NCBI RefSeq assembly: GCF_902499075.1
Contig: NZ_CABVPP010000056.1
Location: forward strand, 1 to 50,526
DNA: 50,526 bases
Reading direction: 5' to 3'
From: Burkholderia pseudomultivorans
Lineage (GTDB): Bacteria > Pseudomonadota > Gammaproteobacteria > Burkholderiales > Burkholderiaceae
Each line of letters begins with the position of its first letter. Position 1 is the stretch's first letter. Under the pieces are notes generated by a model, which saw nothing but the letters and a program-made list of their open reading frames with translations, searched no databases and was not told the DNA's origin. Of this stretch, positions 17,046 through 24,346 are shown piece after piece. Both the position numbers and the translations under genes were made by a program.

Positions 17046-17618
17046 ATGAACAAGAAGGAAGCCAAAACAAGAATCGCGGTGCTGCTCTCCGCGGGAACGA
17101 GGAAAGCCGACGTGCTGGCCGAACTGTCCGGACAGGGGGTGAAGGACCGCGTGATCGCCGGCCTGATCGCGTCGCGCCCCGATCCCGAACGCTGCCGGCG
17201 CAACAAGGTGCACACCTGGATCCTGATCGCGATCGGCATCGCTCAGTTGATCATCAGCCTGCTGCTCGGGATCGTCCTGTTCGAAGCCTACGGTCAGCTC
17301 GGCTCGGCCGGCAGCCTTGCCAAGGGGCTCGCGCTGCTGTTCCTCGCGTTGACCGTGCCGCTGTCGCTGCTGTTCATCTGGGGCTTCGCGACCCATCGCG
17401 TCGGCGTCTATCACGCGTTCATCGTGCTGTCGCTGCTGCAGTTGCCGAAAACGCTGTCCGACCTCCCGCACGAACCGGCGACCGCACTGCCGAGCCTGGC
17501 GATCACGCTCGCACTGGTCGCGTACGTCTGGTTCGTCCGCAACCGCATGTTTCCTGACTACGGCTGGTTGACGCCGCGCAAGGTCGATGGCCATTACGCG
17601 TTCGTCGAACACGCGTAA
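17046..17618 (+). CDS. four-helix membrane protein of unknown function
   Basis: A 190-residue protein. The first 50 residues are soluble and Lys/Arg-rich with a helical pattern (AGTRKADVLAELSGQGVKDR) that looks like a small DNA- or lipid-facing helical domain. Four hydrophobic segments follow (about 56-80, 92-116, 124-140, 152-172) and the C terminus is soluble. I do not recognise a family with certainty. Codon use matches the neighbours. It stands alone, with an AT-rich upstream region (16955-17045), and ends before a strong hairpin terminator. Confidence 0.8.
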   Translation: MNKKEAKTRIAVLLSAGTRKADVLAELSGQGVKDRVIAGLIASRPDPERCRRNKVHTWILIAIGIAQLIISLLLGIVLFEAYGQLGSAGSLAKGLALLFLALTVPLSLLFIWGFATHRVGVYHAFIVLSLLQLPKTLSDLPHEPATALPSLAITLALVAYVWFVRNRMFPDYGWLTPRKVDGHYAFVEHA

Positions 17619-17650
17619 GACCGCTCGCACGCCACGCTGCACAGAAAAAA

Positions 17651-17686
17651 CGCCGTGCCGTTCCGCCATCGCGGAACGGCACGGCG
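17651..17686. terminator. strong bidirectional terminator
   Basis: A perfect 16-bp stem (17651-17666 with 17671-17686) and a CATC tetraloop. It is preceded by six A (17645-17650) and followed by CTTT, so it can terminate the membrane protein gene on the left and, on the other strand with a U-run, the entericidin gene on the right. Confidence 0.9.
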
Positions 17687-17708
17687 CTTTCGCATGCGGG
17701 CGCCGGAG

Positions 17709-17843
17709 TTACTTGGCTTTTTCAGCCGTATCGCTGATCGCCTGACCGCCCTTCGAAATGTCCTGCCCAACGCCGGCCACCGTGTTGCAACCGGCAAGCG
17801 CGGCAGTCAGCACCAGCAGCATTGCTGCAATCGTACGCGTCAT
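17709..17843 (-). CDS. entericidin A/B family lipoprotein
   Basis: A 44-residue lipoprotein. The signal peptide (residues 1-18) ends in the lipobox LAGC with Cys19 as the lipidated residue, and the mature part reads NTVAGVGQDISKGGQAISDT, the entericidin signature. Entericidins are small membrane-active peptides expressed under stationary or envelope stress. I chose the second of two in-frame ATGs (17843), because AAGGAG lies 8 bases upstream of it but almost touches the first. It is transcribed towards the strong hairpin at 17651-17686. Confidence 0.93.
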   Translation of the reverse strand: MTRTIAAMLLVLTAALAGCNTVAGVGQDISKGGQAISDTAEKAK

Positions 17844-18015
17844 TCTCATTCTCCTTCGATTCAACGGACCCGATCGGGCGAATTATGTGCGGCGTGGCGC
17901 CCTGCGACGTGCAGGACACGGGGCCTGACCAGATTATACGGAGACAGCCGCCGCGCGCCAGTGCGAAGCGGTCGAGTGTCACGCGGGCCACACAGTCCGG
18001 CTGCGCAGATTTTTC

Positions 18016-18043
18016 TTGACTTCAGCGCACCGCGAACTAATAT
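18016..18043 (+). promoter_or_regulatory. sigma-70 promoter of the aspartate carbamoyltransferase gene
   Basis: TTGACT (18016-18021) and TAATAT (18038-18043) with a 16-base spacer, the best promoter-like match in this part of the window. The expected start of transcription is near 18050, 28 bases before the ATG, inside the palindrome at 18039-18059. Confidence 0.7.
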
Positions 18044-18059
18044 ACGCACCGCGTATATT
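18039..18059. promoter_or_regulatory. operator-like palindrome over the -10 element
   Basis: Perfect inverted repeat AATATACGC-ACC-GCGTATATT (9-bp arms, 3-base centre). It overlaps the -10 box and the likely transcription start. A related core, CGCACCGCG, is also present 19 bases upstream (18026-18034) in the promoter spacer. Occupation would block RNA polymerase. Confidence 0.7.
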
Positions 18060-18077
18060 TTTCGTCAGGTGCCGCCG

Positions 18078-19373
18078 ATGACCGTTCCCCAGCAAGCCTT
18101 CCTCCGCGACGCAATGCGCCGCCTCAACATGACGCGCGAAGCGTTTGCCAGCCGGATCGGCGTCAGCCGCCGTGCGCTGGATACGTGGCTGCTGCCCGAC
18201 GATTCGCAGGAGTCGCGCGGGATGCCCGAGATCGTCGAGCGCTTCGTTTCGGAGATCGTCGAACGCTCGGCGCCGGAAGGCAGTGACTATACGCAACGCG
18301 TAGATAACCAGGGGCTCGCGAAGCAGTTCCTGTTCGAAGGCAAGCCGCAGTTGATCTCGGTCGATCAGTTCTCGCGCGAGTCGGTCGAGGCGCTGTTCCG
18401 GGTCGCCGACGTGATGCAGCCGATCGCGCGCCGCCACAAGATTTCGCGCGTGCTGGAAGGCGCGGTGCTCGGCAACCTGTTCTTCGAGGCGAGCACGCGC
18501 ACGCGCGTGTCGTTCGGCGCGGCGTTCTGCCGGCTCGGCGGGTCGGTCTGCGATACGACCGGCTTCACGTTCTCGTCGATGGCCAAGGGCGAATCGATCT
18601 ACGACACGAGCCGCGTGATGGCCGGCTACGTCGATGCACTGGTGATCCGCCATCCGGAAAAAGGCTCGGTCGCCGAGTTCGCGCGCGCGACCAACCTGCC
18701 CGTGATCAACGGCGGCGACGGCCCCGGCGAACATCCGAGCCAGGCGCTGCTCGATCTCTACACGATCCAGCGCGAGTTCTCGCGGCTCGGCAAGATCGTC
18801 GACGGCGCACACATCGCACTCGTCGGCGACCTCAAGTACGGCCGCACCGTGCATTCGCTCGTCAAGCTGCTCGCGCTGTACCGCGGGCTCAAGTTCACGC
18901 TGGTGTCGCCGCCGACGCTCGAGATGCCGGCCTACATCATCGACCAGATCGCGACCAACGGGCACGTGATCGAGCAGACCAACGACCTCGCCGCCGGGCT
19001 GCGCGGCGCGGACGTCGTCTACGCGACGCGAATCCAGAAGGAGCGCTTCACCGACGAGTCGTTCGAAGGCTATACGCCCGACTTCCAGATCAACCAGGCG
19101 CTCGTCGACACGGTCTGCAAGCCGGACACGCTGATCATGCACCCGCTGCCGCGCGACAGCCGCCCCGGCGCGAACGACCTGTCGGTCGACCTGAACCGCG
19201 ACCCGCGCCTCGCGATCTTCCGCCAGACCGACAACGGCATCCCGGTGCGGATGGCGATCTTCGCGGTGCTGCTCGGCGTCGAAAACCTCGTGCAGCATTC
19301 GATGCGCGACGCGACGTGGCGACCGCCGGCATACCTCGGGCCGGAGGATGCGGTGTTTCACGGAATCGACTGA
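18078..19373 (+). CDS. aspartate carbamoyltransferase with N-terminal helix-turn-helix extension
   Basis: A 431-residue protein; typical catalytic ATCase chains have about 310. It joins carbamoyl phosphate to aspartate in pyrimidine synthesis. All the active-site motifs I looked for are present: STRTR (139-143), the AKGES loop (169-173), HPSQ (219-222), GDLKYGRTVHSL (250-261), the R-x-Q pair at 318-320 and HPLPR (355-359). One change is STRTRVSFG where Glu usually follows SF. The extra N terminus contains a XRE-like helix-turn-helix (TREAFASRIGVSRRALDTWL, 19-38). The gene is alone, not in a pyrimidine operon. The palindromic operator at its promoter and its internal copy suggest autoregulation. 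It could be a second, regulatory ATCase; the symbol pyrB is not given because a canonical copy is expected elsewhere. Confidence 0.9.
   Translation: MTVPQQAFLRDAMRRLNMTREAFASRIGVSRRALDTWLLPDDSQESRGMPEIVERFVSEIVERSAPEGSDYTQRVDNQGLAKQFLFEGKPQLISVDQFSRESVEALFRVADVMQPIARRHKISRVLEGAVLGNLFFEASTRTRVSFGAAFCRLGGSVCDTTGFTFSSMAKGESIYDTSRVMAGYVDALVIRHPEKGSVAEFARATNLPVINGGDGPGEHPSQALLDLYTIQREFSRLGKIVDGAHIALVGDLKYGRTVHSLVKLLALYRGLKFTLVSPPTLEMPAYIIDQIATNGHVIEQTNDLAAGLRGADVVYATRIQKERFTDESFEGYTPDFQINQALVDTVCKPDTLIMHPLPRDSRPGANDLSVDLNRDPRLAIFRQTDNGIPVRMAIFAVLLGVENLVQHSMRDATWRPPAYLGPEDAVFHGID
18288..18304. promoter_or_regulatory. internal copy of the operator palindrome
   Basis: TATACGCAACGCGTAGA matches the promoter palindrome core TATACGCACCGCGTATA at 15 of 17 positions and keeps the TACGC-N3-GCGTA dyad. 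It lies inside codons 71-76 of the carbamoyltransferase gene, in the linker between the helix-turn-helix and the catalytic domain, 247 bases downstream of the promoter copy. Confidence 0.5.
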
Positions 19374-19440
19374 TATCCGGCGTATCGCCCGGCCGGGACG
19401 TGATTGCGTCGGCCCGGGCGTGCCGCGTCACCGCATCATG

Positions 19441-19473
19441 AACAGCGCGCCGGCCCACCCGGCGCGCTGTTTT
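19441..19473. terminator. rho-independent terminator shared by convergent genes
   Basis: A perfect 13-bp stem AACAGCGCGCCGG / CCGGCGCGCTGTT with loop CCCAC, followed by a short T-run. It ends the carbamoyltransferase transcript and directly abuts the stop codon of the PIN toxin gene on the other strand. Confidence 0.85.
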
Positions 19474-19928
19474 CATTTCGACGCGATGCCCTGGCGAACC
19501 CGCGCGCCCTGCGACGCCCACGGATCGATCACGCGCAGGCCCGCCGCCTCGAACGGCGCGACGTCGCGCGTCGCGACGATCAGGCCGTTCGCCTCGGCCG
19601 TCGCGGCAATGTAGCCGTCGGCGGGCGCGATCGCGTTGCCGCCGGCACGGGCGCGCGCGCGAATGCGCGCATAGGCCTTGCTCGCAGCGTCGTCGAACGA
19701 CAGGATCCGGCCGCGAAACACCGGCACGACACGATGCTCGATGCTTTGATGCAGCCACTCCCGCCTTCGTCCTTCCGGCAGCGCCGCGACACCGAATCGC
19801 ATTTCGGCGAGACTGATCGCGGCCAGAAACAGCGTCTCGACGTTCTGCGCGTCGAGCCACGCAATCACGGCCGCGCTCGGCTCGCGCCGCAGCGGCTCGG
19901 AAATGACGTTCGTATCAACAAGAATCAT
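19473..19928 (-). CDS. FitB/VapC-type PIN-domain toxin
   Basis: A 151-residue PIN-domain ribonuclease, the toxin of a type II toxin-antitoxin module. The four acidic metal-binding residues are in place: Asp5 (MILVDTNV), Glu42 (AEMRFG), Asp104 (APADGYIAA) and Asp122 (ATRDVAPF), the same spacing as in FitB. It should cleave RNA, often tRNA or mRNA, when not bound by its antitoxin. Its ATG overlaps the stop of the antitoxin gene by four bases. The antitoxin upstream is of the ribbon-helix-helix FitA type. Confidence 0.92.
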   Translation of the reverse strand: MILVDTNVISEPLRREPSAAVIAWLDAQNVETLFLAAISLAEMRFGVAALPEGRRREWLHQSIEHRVVPVFRGRILSFDDAASKAYARIRARARAGGNAIAPADGYIAATAEANGLIVATRDVAPFEAAGLRVIDPWASQGARVRQGIASK

Positions 19929-20164
19929 TCGAAGCTCATCGGATCGGTTGGCGTCTTGTCACGCTGAATGTCGAGATCGACTCCGCCTGCCTCCCGCCCG
20001 ATTTCCGCCAGCAAGGTTCCCAGCTTCACGCGCCCTTCCGACAGCACCGCCTGCTCGAGGATGTCGCGCACCTCTGCCTCGGTACTGCGCCCATGTAGCG
20101 CCGCGCGGACCCGAAGGGCGCGATGCACTTCATCCGGCAAATTTCGAACGGTAATCACAGGCAT
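19925..20164 (-). CDS. FitA-type ribbon-helix-helix antitoxin
   Basis: A 79-residue antitoxin. The N terminus MPVITVRNLPDEVHRALRVR is the beta-strand and first helix of a FitA/StbC-like ribbon-helix-helix DNA-binding domain; the C-terminal third is acidic and would wrap round the PIN toxin. The ATG at 20164 is preceded by GGAG at 6 bases, which decides against the earlier TTG. Gene order antitoxin-toxin with ATGA overlap implies translational coupling, and the complex probably represses its own promoter upstream of 20164. Confidence 0.9.
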   Translation of the reverse strand: MPVITVRNLPDEVHRALRVRAALHGRSTEAEVRDILEQAVLSEGRVKLGTLLAEIGREAGGVDLDIQRDKTPTDPMSFE

Positions 20165-20330
20165 GATGCACTCCAACGAGATGCTTTCAATGCAGTCATC
20201 TTATCACTTTGCTGTCACGCTGGGAGGCACCACGTCCAGACACTCTAGCCAGCGCCGCCGCCTCGTCATACTCGGCCGTTTGGCCGCCGCCATTCGCTCG
20301 CCACACCTCAATCCACCTTTCCTTACAAAC

Positions 20331-20349
20331 GATAACAAGAACGCTTCTC
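20331..20349. promoter_or_regulatory. candidate Fur box
   Basis: GATAACAAGAACGCTTCTC agrees with the 19-bp consensus GATAATGATAATCATTATC at 13 positions. It lies in an AT-rich stretch 116 bases before the start of the TonB-dependent receptor, so iron-dependent repression of the operon is expected. Confidence 0.6.
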
Positions 20350-20464
20350 ATTTAACGAAAAATTACATAGAATGCACGGCTGAAAACAAATCGTAATAAT
20401 TCCCGGCGGCATGCACCTCCTTGCAGCGCCCGCGCCGGGGCCACACCGCGAGGTCGAGTGCATC

Positions 20465-22711
20465 ATGAAGTCCCGTCCCGAAGAGCTGAAGCTCGGTAAA
20501 TTCACCACCCTGTGCAGCGTGCTTGCCGCGAGCCCCGCGTTCGCGGACGGTGCGCCGCCGCCCGCCCCGGTCGACAGCGGCGACCATCTCGCGCCGATCG
20601 AGATCAAGGGCAAGACCGAGCACAGCTACAAGGCCGACTTCTCCGCTTCCGCGAAATTCACCGCGCCGCTCGTCGACACGCCGAAATCCGTCGCCGTGAT
20701 TCCGCAGGAACTGATCCAGAGCAGCGGCGCGTCGACGCTGACCGAAGCGCTGCGCACGGTGCCCGGCATCACGTTCGGCGCGGGCGAAGGCGGCAACCCG
20801 CTCGGCGATCGCCCGTTCATTCGCGGCTACGACGCGCAGGGCAGCATGTTCGTCGACGGGATGCGCGACACCGGAGCGACCACCCGCGAGATCTTCAACA
20901 CCGAGCGCGTCGAGATCACCAAGGGCTCCGACGGCGCATACGGCGGCCGCGGCGGCGCCGGCGGCAGCATCAACCTAATCACGAAGGCGCCGCACCTCGG
21001 CACGACGGCCGCCGCGAGCGCGGGCTTCGGCACCGACCGCTATCGCCGCTTCACCGCCGACGGCAACTGGCAGTTCGCCGATCACGCCGCGTTCCGCCTG
21101 AACCTGATGAGCCACAACAACGACGTCGCAGGCCGCAACGCGGTGAACAACGAACGCTGGGGCGTCGCGCCGTCGATCGCGTTCGGTCTCGGCACGCCGA
21201 CGCGCGTGACCGCGAGCTACTACCACCTGTCGACGGACGATCTGCCCGACGGCGGCATTCCGTACTTCTACACGACGTCGAACAAGCCCGCGAACGTCGA
21301 CACGATCTATCCGGCGCCGGTCGACCGTCACAACTTCTACGGCCTGATCGACCGCGACTTCCGCAAGACCACGTCGGACATCAGCACGATCAAGATCGAG
21401 CACGACATCACGCCGGGGCTGACGGTGCGCAACACGACGCGCTACACGGAGTCGTCGCAGGACTACATCTGGACGCAGCCCGACGACAGCCAGGGCAACG
21501 TGATCAACGGCAAGGTCTGGCGTCGCAACAACAACCGCTACAGCACGATCAACAGCATCGCGAACCAGACCGAGCTGTTCGGCGAGTTCCGCACGGGTCC
21601 GTTCAAGCACAGCTTCACGACGGGCATCGAGCTGTCGCGCGAATGGGGCAGGCGCGATACGTACAGCGTCGCGACGGGTACCGGCAAGATCTGCCAGAAC
21701 GGCATCGGCGCCGCGTCGGGCTACAACTGCACGAGCCTGTGGTCGCCGAACCCGGCCGATCCGTGGGCCGGCTCGATCTCGCGCAACAACGACTATGCGC
21801 ACGCGCGCACCACGACGAAGTCGATCTACGGCTTCGACACGATCGAGCTGACGCCGCGCTGGCAGATCAATGCCGGCGTGCGCGTCGACGACTACTCGAC
21901 CCGCTTCACCGACACCCAGGCCAACGGCGGCAAGACCTATACGCGCGACGACACGCTGTTCAACTGGCAGCTCGGCGCCGTGTTCAAGCCTGCGCAGAAC
22001 GGCAGCATCTACGCGTCGTACGCAACGTCGTCGACGCCGGCCGGCATGCTGCTCGGCGAAGGCGACGAATCGGTCACCGCGCTGAAGCCCGGCCGCGGCG
22101 GCGTCGGCCCGAACGCCGACCAGATGTCGCCCGAGAAGAACCGCAGCATCGAACTCGGCACCAAGTGGAACGTGCTGAACGACAAGCTGTCGCTGACCGC
22201 CGCGCTGTTCCAGATCGACACGACGAACGCCCGCGTGACGCTGCCGAACAACCAGTACGCGATGGTCGGCAACAAGCGCGTGCAGGGTCTCGAACTCGGC
22301 GTTGCCGGACAGATCACGAAGCAGTGGCAGGTGTTCGGCGGCTATACATACATGAAGAGCGAGTTGCGCGACAACGGCAAGGACACCGCGAACGACGGCC
22401 ACCAGTTCCCGAACACGCCGAAGCACAGCTTCACGATGTGGACGAACTACGACGTGACGCCGAAGTTCACGCTCGGCGGCGGCGCGTTCTACATGTCGAA
22501 GGTATACGGCGATACCGCGAACCTGCGCGCCGTGCCGTCTTACTGGCGCTTCGATGCGATGGCGCAGTACCGGATCAACAAGAAGCTCGACCTGCAGTTG
22601 AACGTGAACAACCTGTTCAACCGCACGTACTTCGATCAGGCGTATCCGGCACACTACGCGTCGATCGCACCGGGCCGTTCGGCGTTCGTCACGCTGAACG
22701 CGCGCTACTGA
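20465..22711 (+). CDS. TonB-dependent catecholate siderophore receptor (Fiu/PiuA-like)
   Basis: A 748-residue outer-membrane receptor. A signal peptide (about 1-28, ending in ASPAFADG) precedes a plug domain (about 65-180: [46 protein letters not shown]) and a 22-strand barrel ending in aromatic Tyr (VTLNARY), as outer-membrane proteins do. The plug pattern and the downstream piuC gene point to the Fiu/PiuA group, which takes up ferric catecholates and their monomers with TonB energy. I prefer the start at 20465 (MKSRPEE) over 20411. A candidate Fur box lies upstream. Stop and the next ATG are 3 bases apart, so it heads a three-gene iron operon. Confidence 0.92.
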   Translation: MKSRPEELKLGKFTTLCSVLAASPAFADGAPPPAPVDSGDHLAPIEIKGKTEHSYKADFSASAKFTAPLVDTPKSVAVIPQELIQSSGASTLTEALRTVPGITFGAGEGGNPLGDRPFIRGYDAQGSMFVDGMRDTGATTREIFNTERVEITKGSDGAYGGRGGAGGSINLITKAPHLGTTAAASAGFGTDRYRRFTADGNWQFADHAAFRLNLMSHNNDVAGRNAVNNERWGVAPSIAFGLGTPTRVTASYYHLSTDDLPDGGIPYFYTTSNKPANVDTIYPAPVDRHNFYGLIDRDFRKTTSDISTIKIEHDITPGLTVRNTTRYTESSQDYIWTQPDDSQGNVINGKVWRRNNNRYSTINSIANQTELFGEFRTGPFKHSFTTGIELSREWGRRDTYSVATGTGKICQNGIGAASGYNCTSLWSPNPADPWAGSISRNNDYAHARTTTKSIYGFDTIELTPRWQINAGVRVDDYSTRFTDTQANGGKTYTRDDTLFNWQLGAVFKPAQNGSIYASYATSSTPAGMLLGEGDESVTALKPGRGGVGPNADQMSPEKNRSIELGTKWNVLNDKLSLTAALFQIDTTNARVTLPNNQYAMVGNKRVQGLELGVAGQITKQWQVFGGYTYMKSELRDNGKDTANDGHQFPNTPKHSFTMWTNYDVTPKFTLGGGAFYMSKVYGDTANLRAVPSYWRFDAMAQYRINKKLDLQLNVNNLFNRTYFDQAYPAHYASIAPGRSAFVTLNARY

Positions 22712-22714
22712 TCG

Positions 22715-23470
22715 ATGGAGGCCGTATCGCTGAAGGCGCTCGCGTCGGTGTCGCCGCGCGAGTTCGCCGAGATTCTGGCCGGGCCGCCCGAGCGCGCCGC
22801 CGCGTGGGTCGCGGCGGCGGCCGACCACGGCATCGTCGAGGCGCAGGCCGTCTACGGGCAATATCTGCTCGACGGGCATGGCGTCGCGCGCGATCCGGCC
22901 GCCGCGTTCGGCTGGTTCCGGCACGCTGCGCAGGCCGATCATCCGATGGCGATGAACATGCTCGGGCGCTGCTACGAGTTCGGCTGGGGCATCGCGATGT
23001 GCGCACCGGTCGCCGTGTACTGGTATCGGCTCGCCGCGCAGGCGGGGCTCGACTGGGGCATGTACAACTATGCGACGGCGCTTGCGCTCGGCAACGGCAT
23101 CGACGAGAACCGCGAGGAAGCGCTCGACTGGTTCCGGCGCGCCGCCGCGCTCGGCCACGCGAAATCGGTCAACCTGATCGGCGGCTTCTACGAAGACGGC
23201 TGGGTCGTGGACGCCGACGCCGAGATCGCGTTCGATCACTATCGCCGCGCCGCCGAGGCCGGCGATTTTCGCGGCCAGTTCAACTATGCGCGGCTGCTCG
23301 CCGAACGCGCACGCATCGACGAAGCGCTCGCGTGGCTCGCGCGCGTGCCGGCCACCGCGACGCCCGCGTTCGTCGCGAAGATGCGTGCGTATCTCGCGTC
23401 GTCGCCGCTCGACGCGTTTCGCGAGATGGCGCTGCAACTGGCGCCGCATCGCATGGAGTCCACGACATGA
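22715..23470 (+). CDS. Sel1-repeat (TPR-like) protein
   Basis: A 251-residue soluble helical repeat protein. At least five Sel1-like units can be followed from about residue 45 to 215, with the typical [27 protein letters not shown] and [21 protein letters not shown] spacing. Such repeats bind other proteins. It lies between the TonB receptor and piuC, 3 bases after the receptor and overlapping piuC by four bases (ATGA), so it is co-expressed under iron limitation. A partner in the Fe-hydroxylase complex or in receptor function is possible but not shown. Confidence 0.9.
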   Translation: MEAVSLKALASVSPREFAEILAGPPERAAAWVAAAADHGIVEAQAVYGQYLLDGHGVARDPAAAFGWFRHAAQADHPMAMNMLGRCYEFGWGIAMCAPVAVYWYRLAAQAGLDWGMYNYATALALGNGIDENREEALDWFRRAAALGHAKSVNLIGGFYEDGWVVDADAEIAFDHYRRAAEAGDFRGQFNYARLLAERARIDEALAWLARVPATATPAFVAKMRAYLASSPLDAFREMALQLAPHRMESTT

Positions 23471-24150
23471 TGCTGCATGTTCCCGGCGTGCTGACGCGCG
23501 CCCAGGTCGCGCATTGCCGCGAAATGCTCGATGCCGCCGAATGGGTCGACGGCAATGTGACGTCCGGCGCGCAGTCGGCGCTCGCGAAACGCAACCGGCA
23601 ACTGCCCGAAGGCTCGCCCGTCGCGCGCGCGGTCGGCGACGCGATTCAGGATGCGCTCGCACGTCATCCGCTGTTCTTTTCCGCAGCGCTGCCGCTGAAG
23701 GTGTTTCCGCCGCTGTTCAACCGCTATGGCGGCGGCGACGCATTCGGCACGCACGTCGACAACGCGATCCGGCTGCTGCGCGGTACGGATTTCCGCGTGC
23801 GCAGCGATCTGTCGGCGACGCTGTTTCTCGAGGATCCCGACGCATACGACGGCGGCGAGCTGTGCGTGGAGGATACCTACGGCATGCATCGCGCGAAGCT
23901 GCCGGCGGGCGATCTCGTGCTGTATCCGGCGTCGAGCCTGCATCATGTGACGCCGGTCACGCGCGGCGAGCGCGTCGCGTCGTTCTTCTGGATCCAGAGC
24001 ATGGTGCGCGACGACGGCGATCGCACGCTGCTGTTTCAGCTCGATACGCAGATTCAGGCGTTGACTGCGGAGAAAGGCGCGCAGGATCCGGTGGTGATTT
24101 CGTTGACGGGGATTTATCACAACCTGCTGAGGAAGTGGGCGGATGCGTGA
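23467..24150 (+). CDS. piuC: PiuC/YbiX-type Fe(II)/2-oxoglutarate-dependent hydroxylase
   Basis: A 227-residue PKHD-type dioxygenase. The iron ligands are His96 and Asp98 (GTHVDNAIR) and His159 or His160 (SLHHVTPV), and Arg169 ([10 protein letters not shown]) would hold 2-oxoglutarate. Length and motif spacing match E. coli YbiX and Pseudomonas PiuC, which are encoded next to Fiu/PiuA-type receptors and are induced by iron limitation. The physiological substrate is not established; a siderophore-related one is inferred from context. The start overlaps the Sel1 gene stop. The cytoplasmic enzyme completes the receptor-Sel1-piuC operon. Confidence 0.93.
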   Translation: MMLHVPGVLTRAQVAHCREMLDAAEWVDGNVTSGAQSALAKRNRQLPEGSPVARAVGDAIQDALARHPLFFSAALPLKVFPPLFNRYGGGDAFGTHVDNAIRLLRGTDFRVRSDLSATLFLEDPDAYDGGELCVEDTYGMHRAKLPAGDLVLYPASSLHHVTPVTRGERVASFFWIQSMVRDDGDRTLLFQLDTQIQALTAEKGAQDPVVISLTGIYHNLLRKWADA

Positions 24151-24235
24151 CGACGGGGCCTGGCCGAGGCCCCTGATCGCCCCGCCCTCCTCGCCCCGCC
24201 GGTCCCGATCCGGCATACGTCGGACCAACGTCCGG

Positions 24236-24346
24236 CTAACGCACAAGCCACCCGACGATGCCGATCAGCTCCGCGACGAGCAGCATAACCGCGCCGATCA
24301 CGAGCACGGCGAGCCAGCAGCCGCGACGGCCGATGCGTGCGGTCAT
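24236..24346 (-). CDS. 36-residue single-pass membrane peptide
   Basis: A very small open frame whose ATG overlaps the stop codon of the ArnT/PMT-like gene by four bases (ATGA), the same coupling as all other joints of this operon. The product has a basic N terminus (MTARIGRRG), one hydrophobic helix of about 24 residues (LAVLVIGAVMLLVAELIGIV) and ends GWLVR. It may be an accessory subunit of the glycosyltransferase. It is too short for usual gene callers. No family is recognised. Confidence 0.6.
   Translation of the reverse strand: MTARIGRRGCWLAVLVIGAVMLLVAELIGIVGWLVR

Noticed and set aside
17722-17991. Alternative minus-strand frame overlapping the entericidin.
   Set aside because: The entericidin frame has lipobox and family signature; the other frame reads Cys/Arg-rich sequence without features.
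20975-23662. Antisense open frame of about 900 codons against the TonB receptor and Sel1 gene.
   Set aside because: Composition is Arg/Ala/Val-rich with no motif; it mirrors the codon bias of the sense genes.
20512-24150. Very long rightward open frame (about 1,200 codons) overlapping the receptor, Sel1 and piuC genes.
   Set aside because: It is Arg-rich nonsense in its first two thirds and only becomes protein-like when it enters the true piuC frame. High GC keeps shadow frames open.
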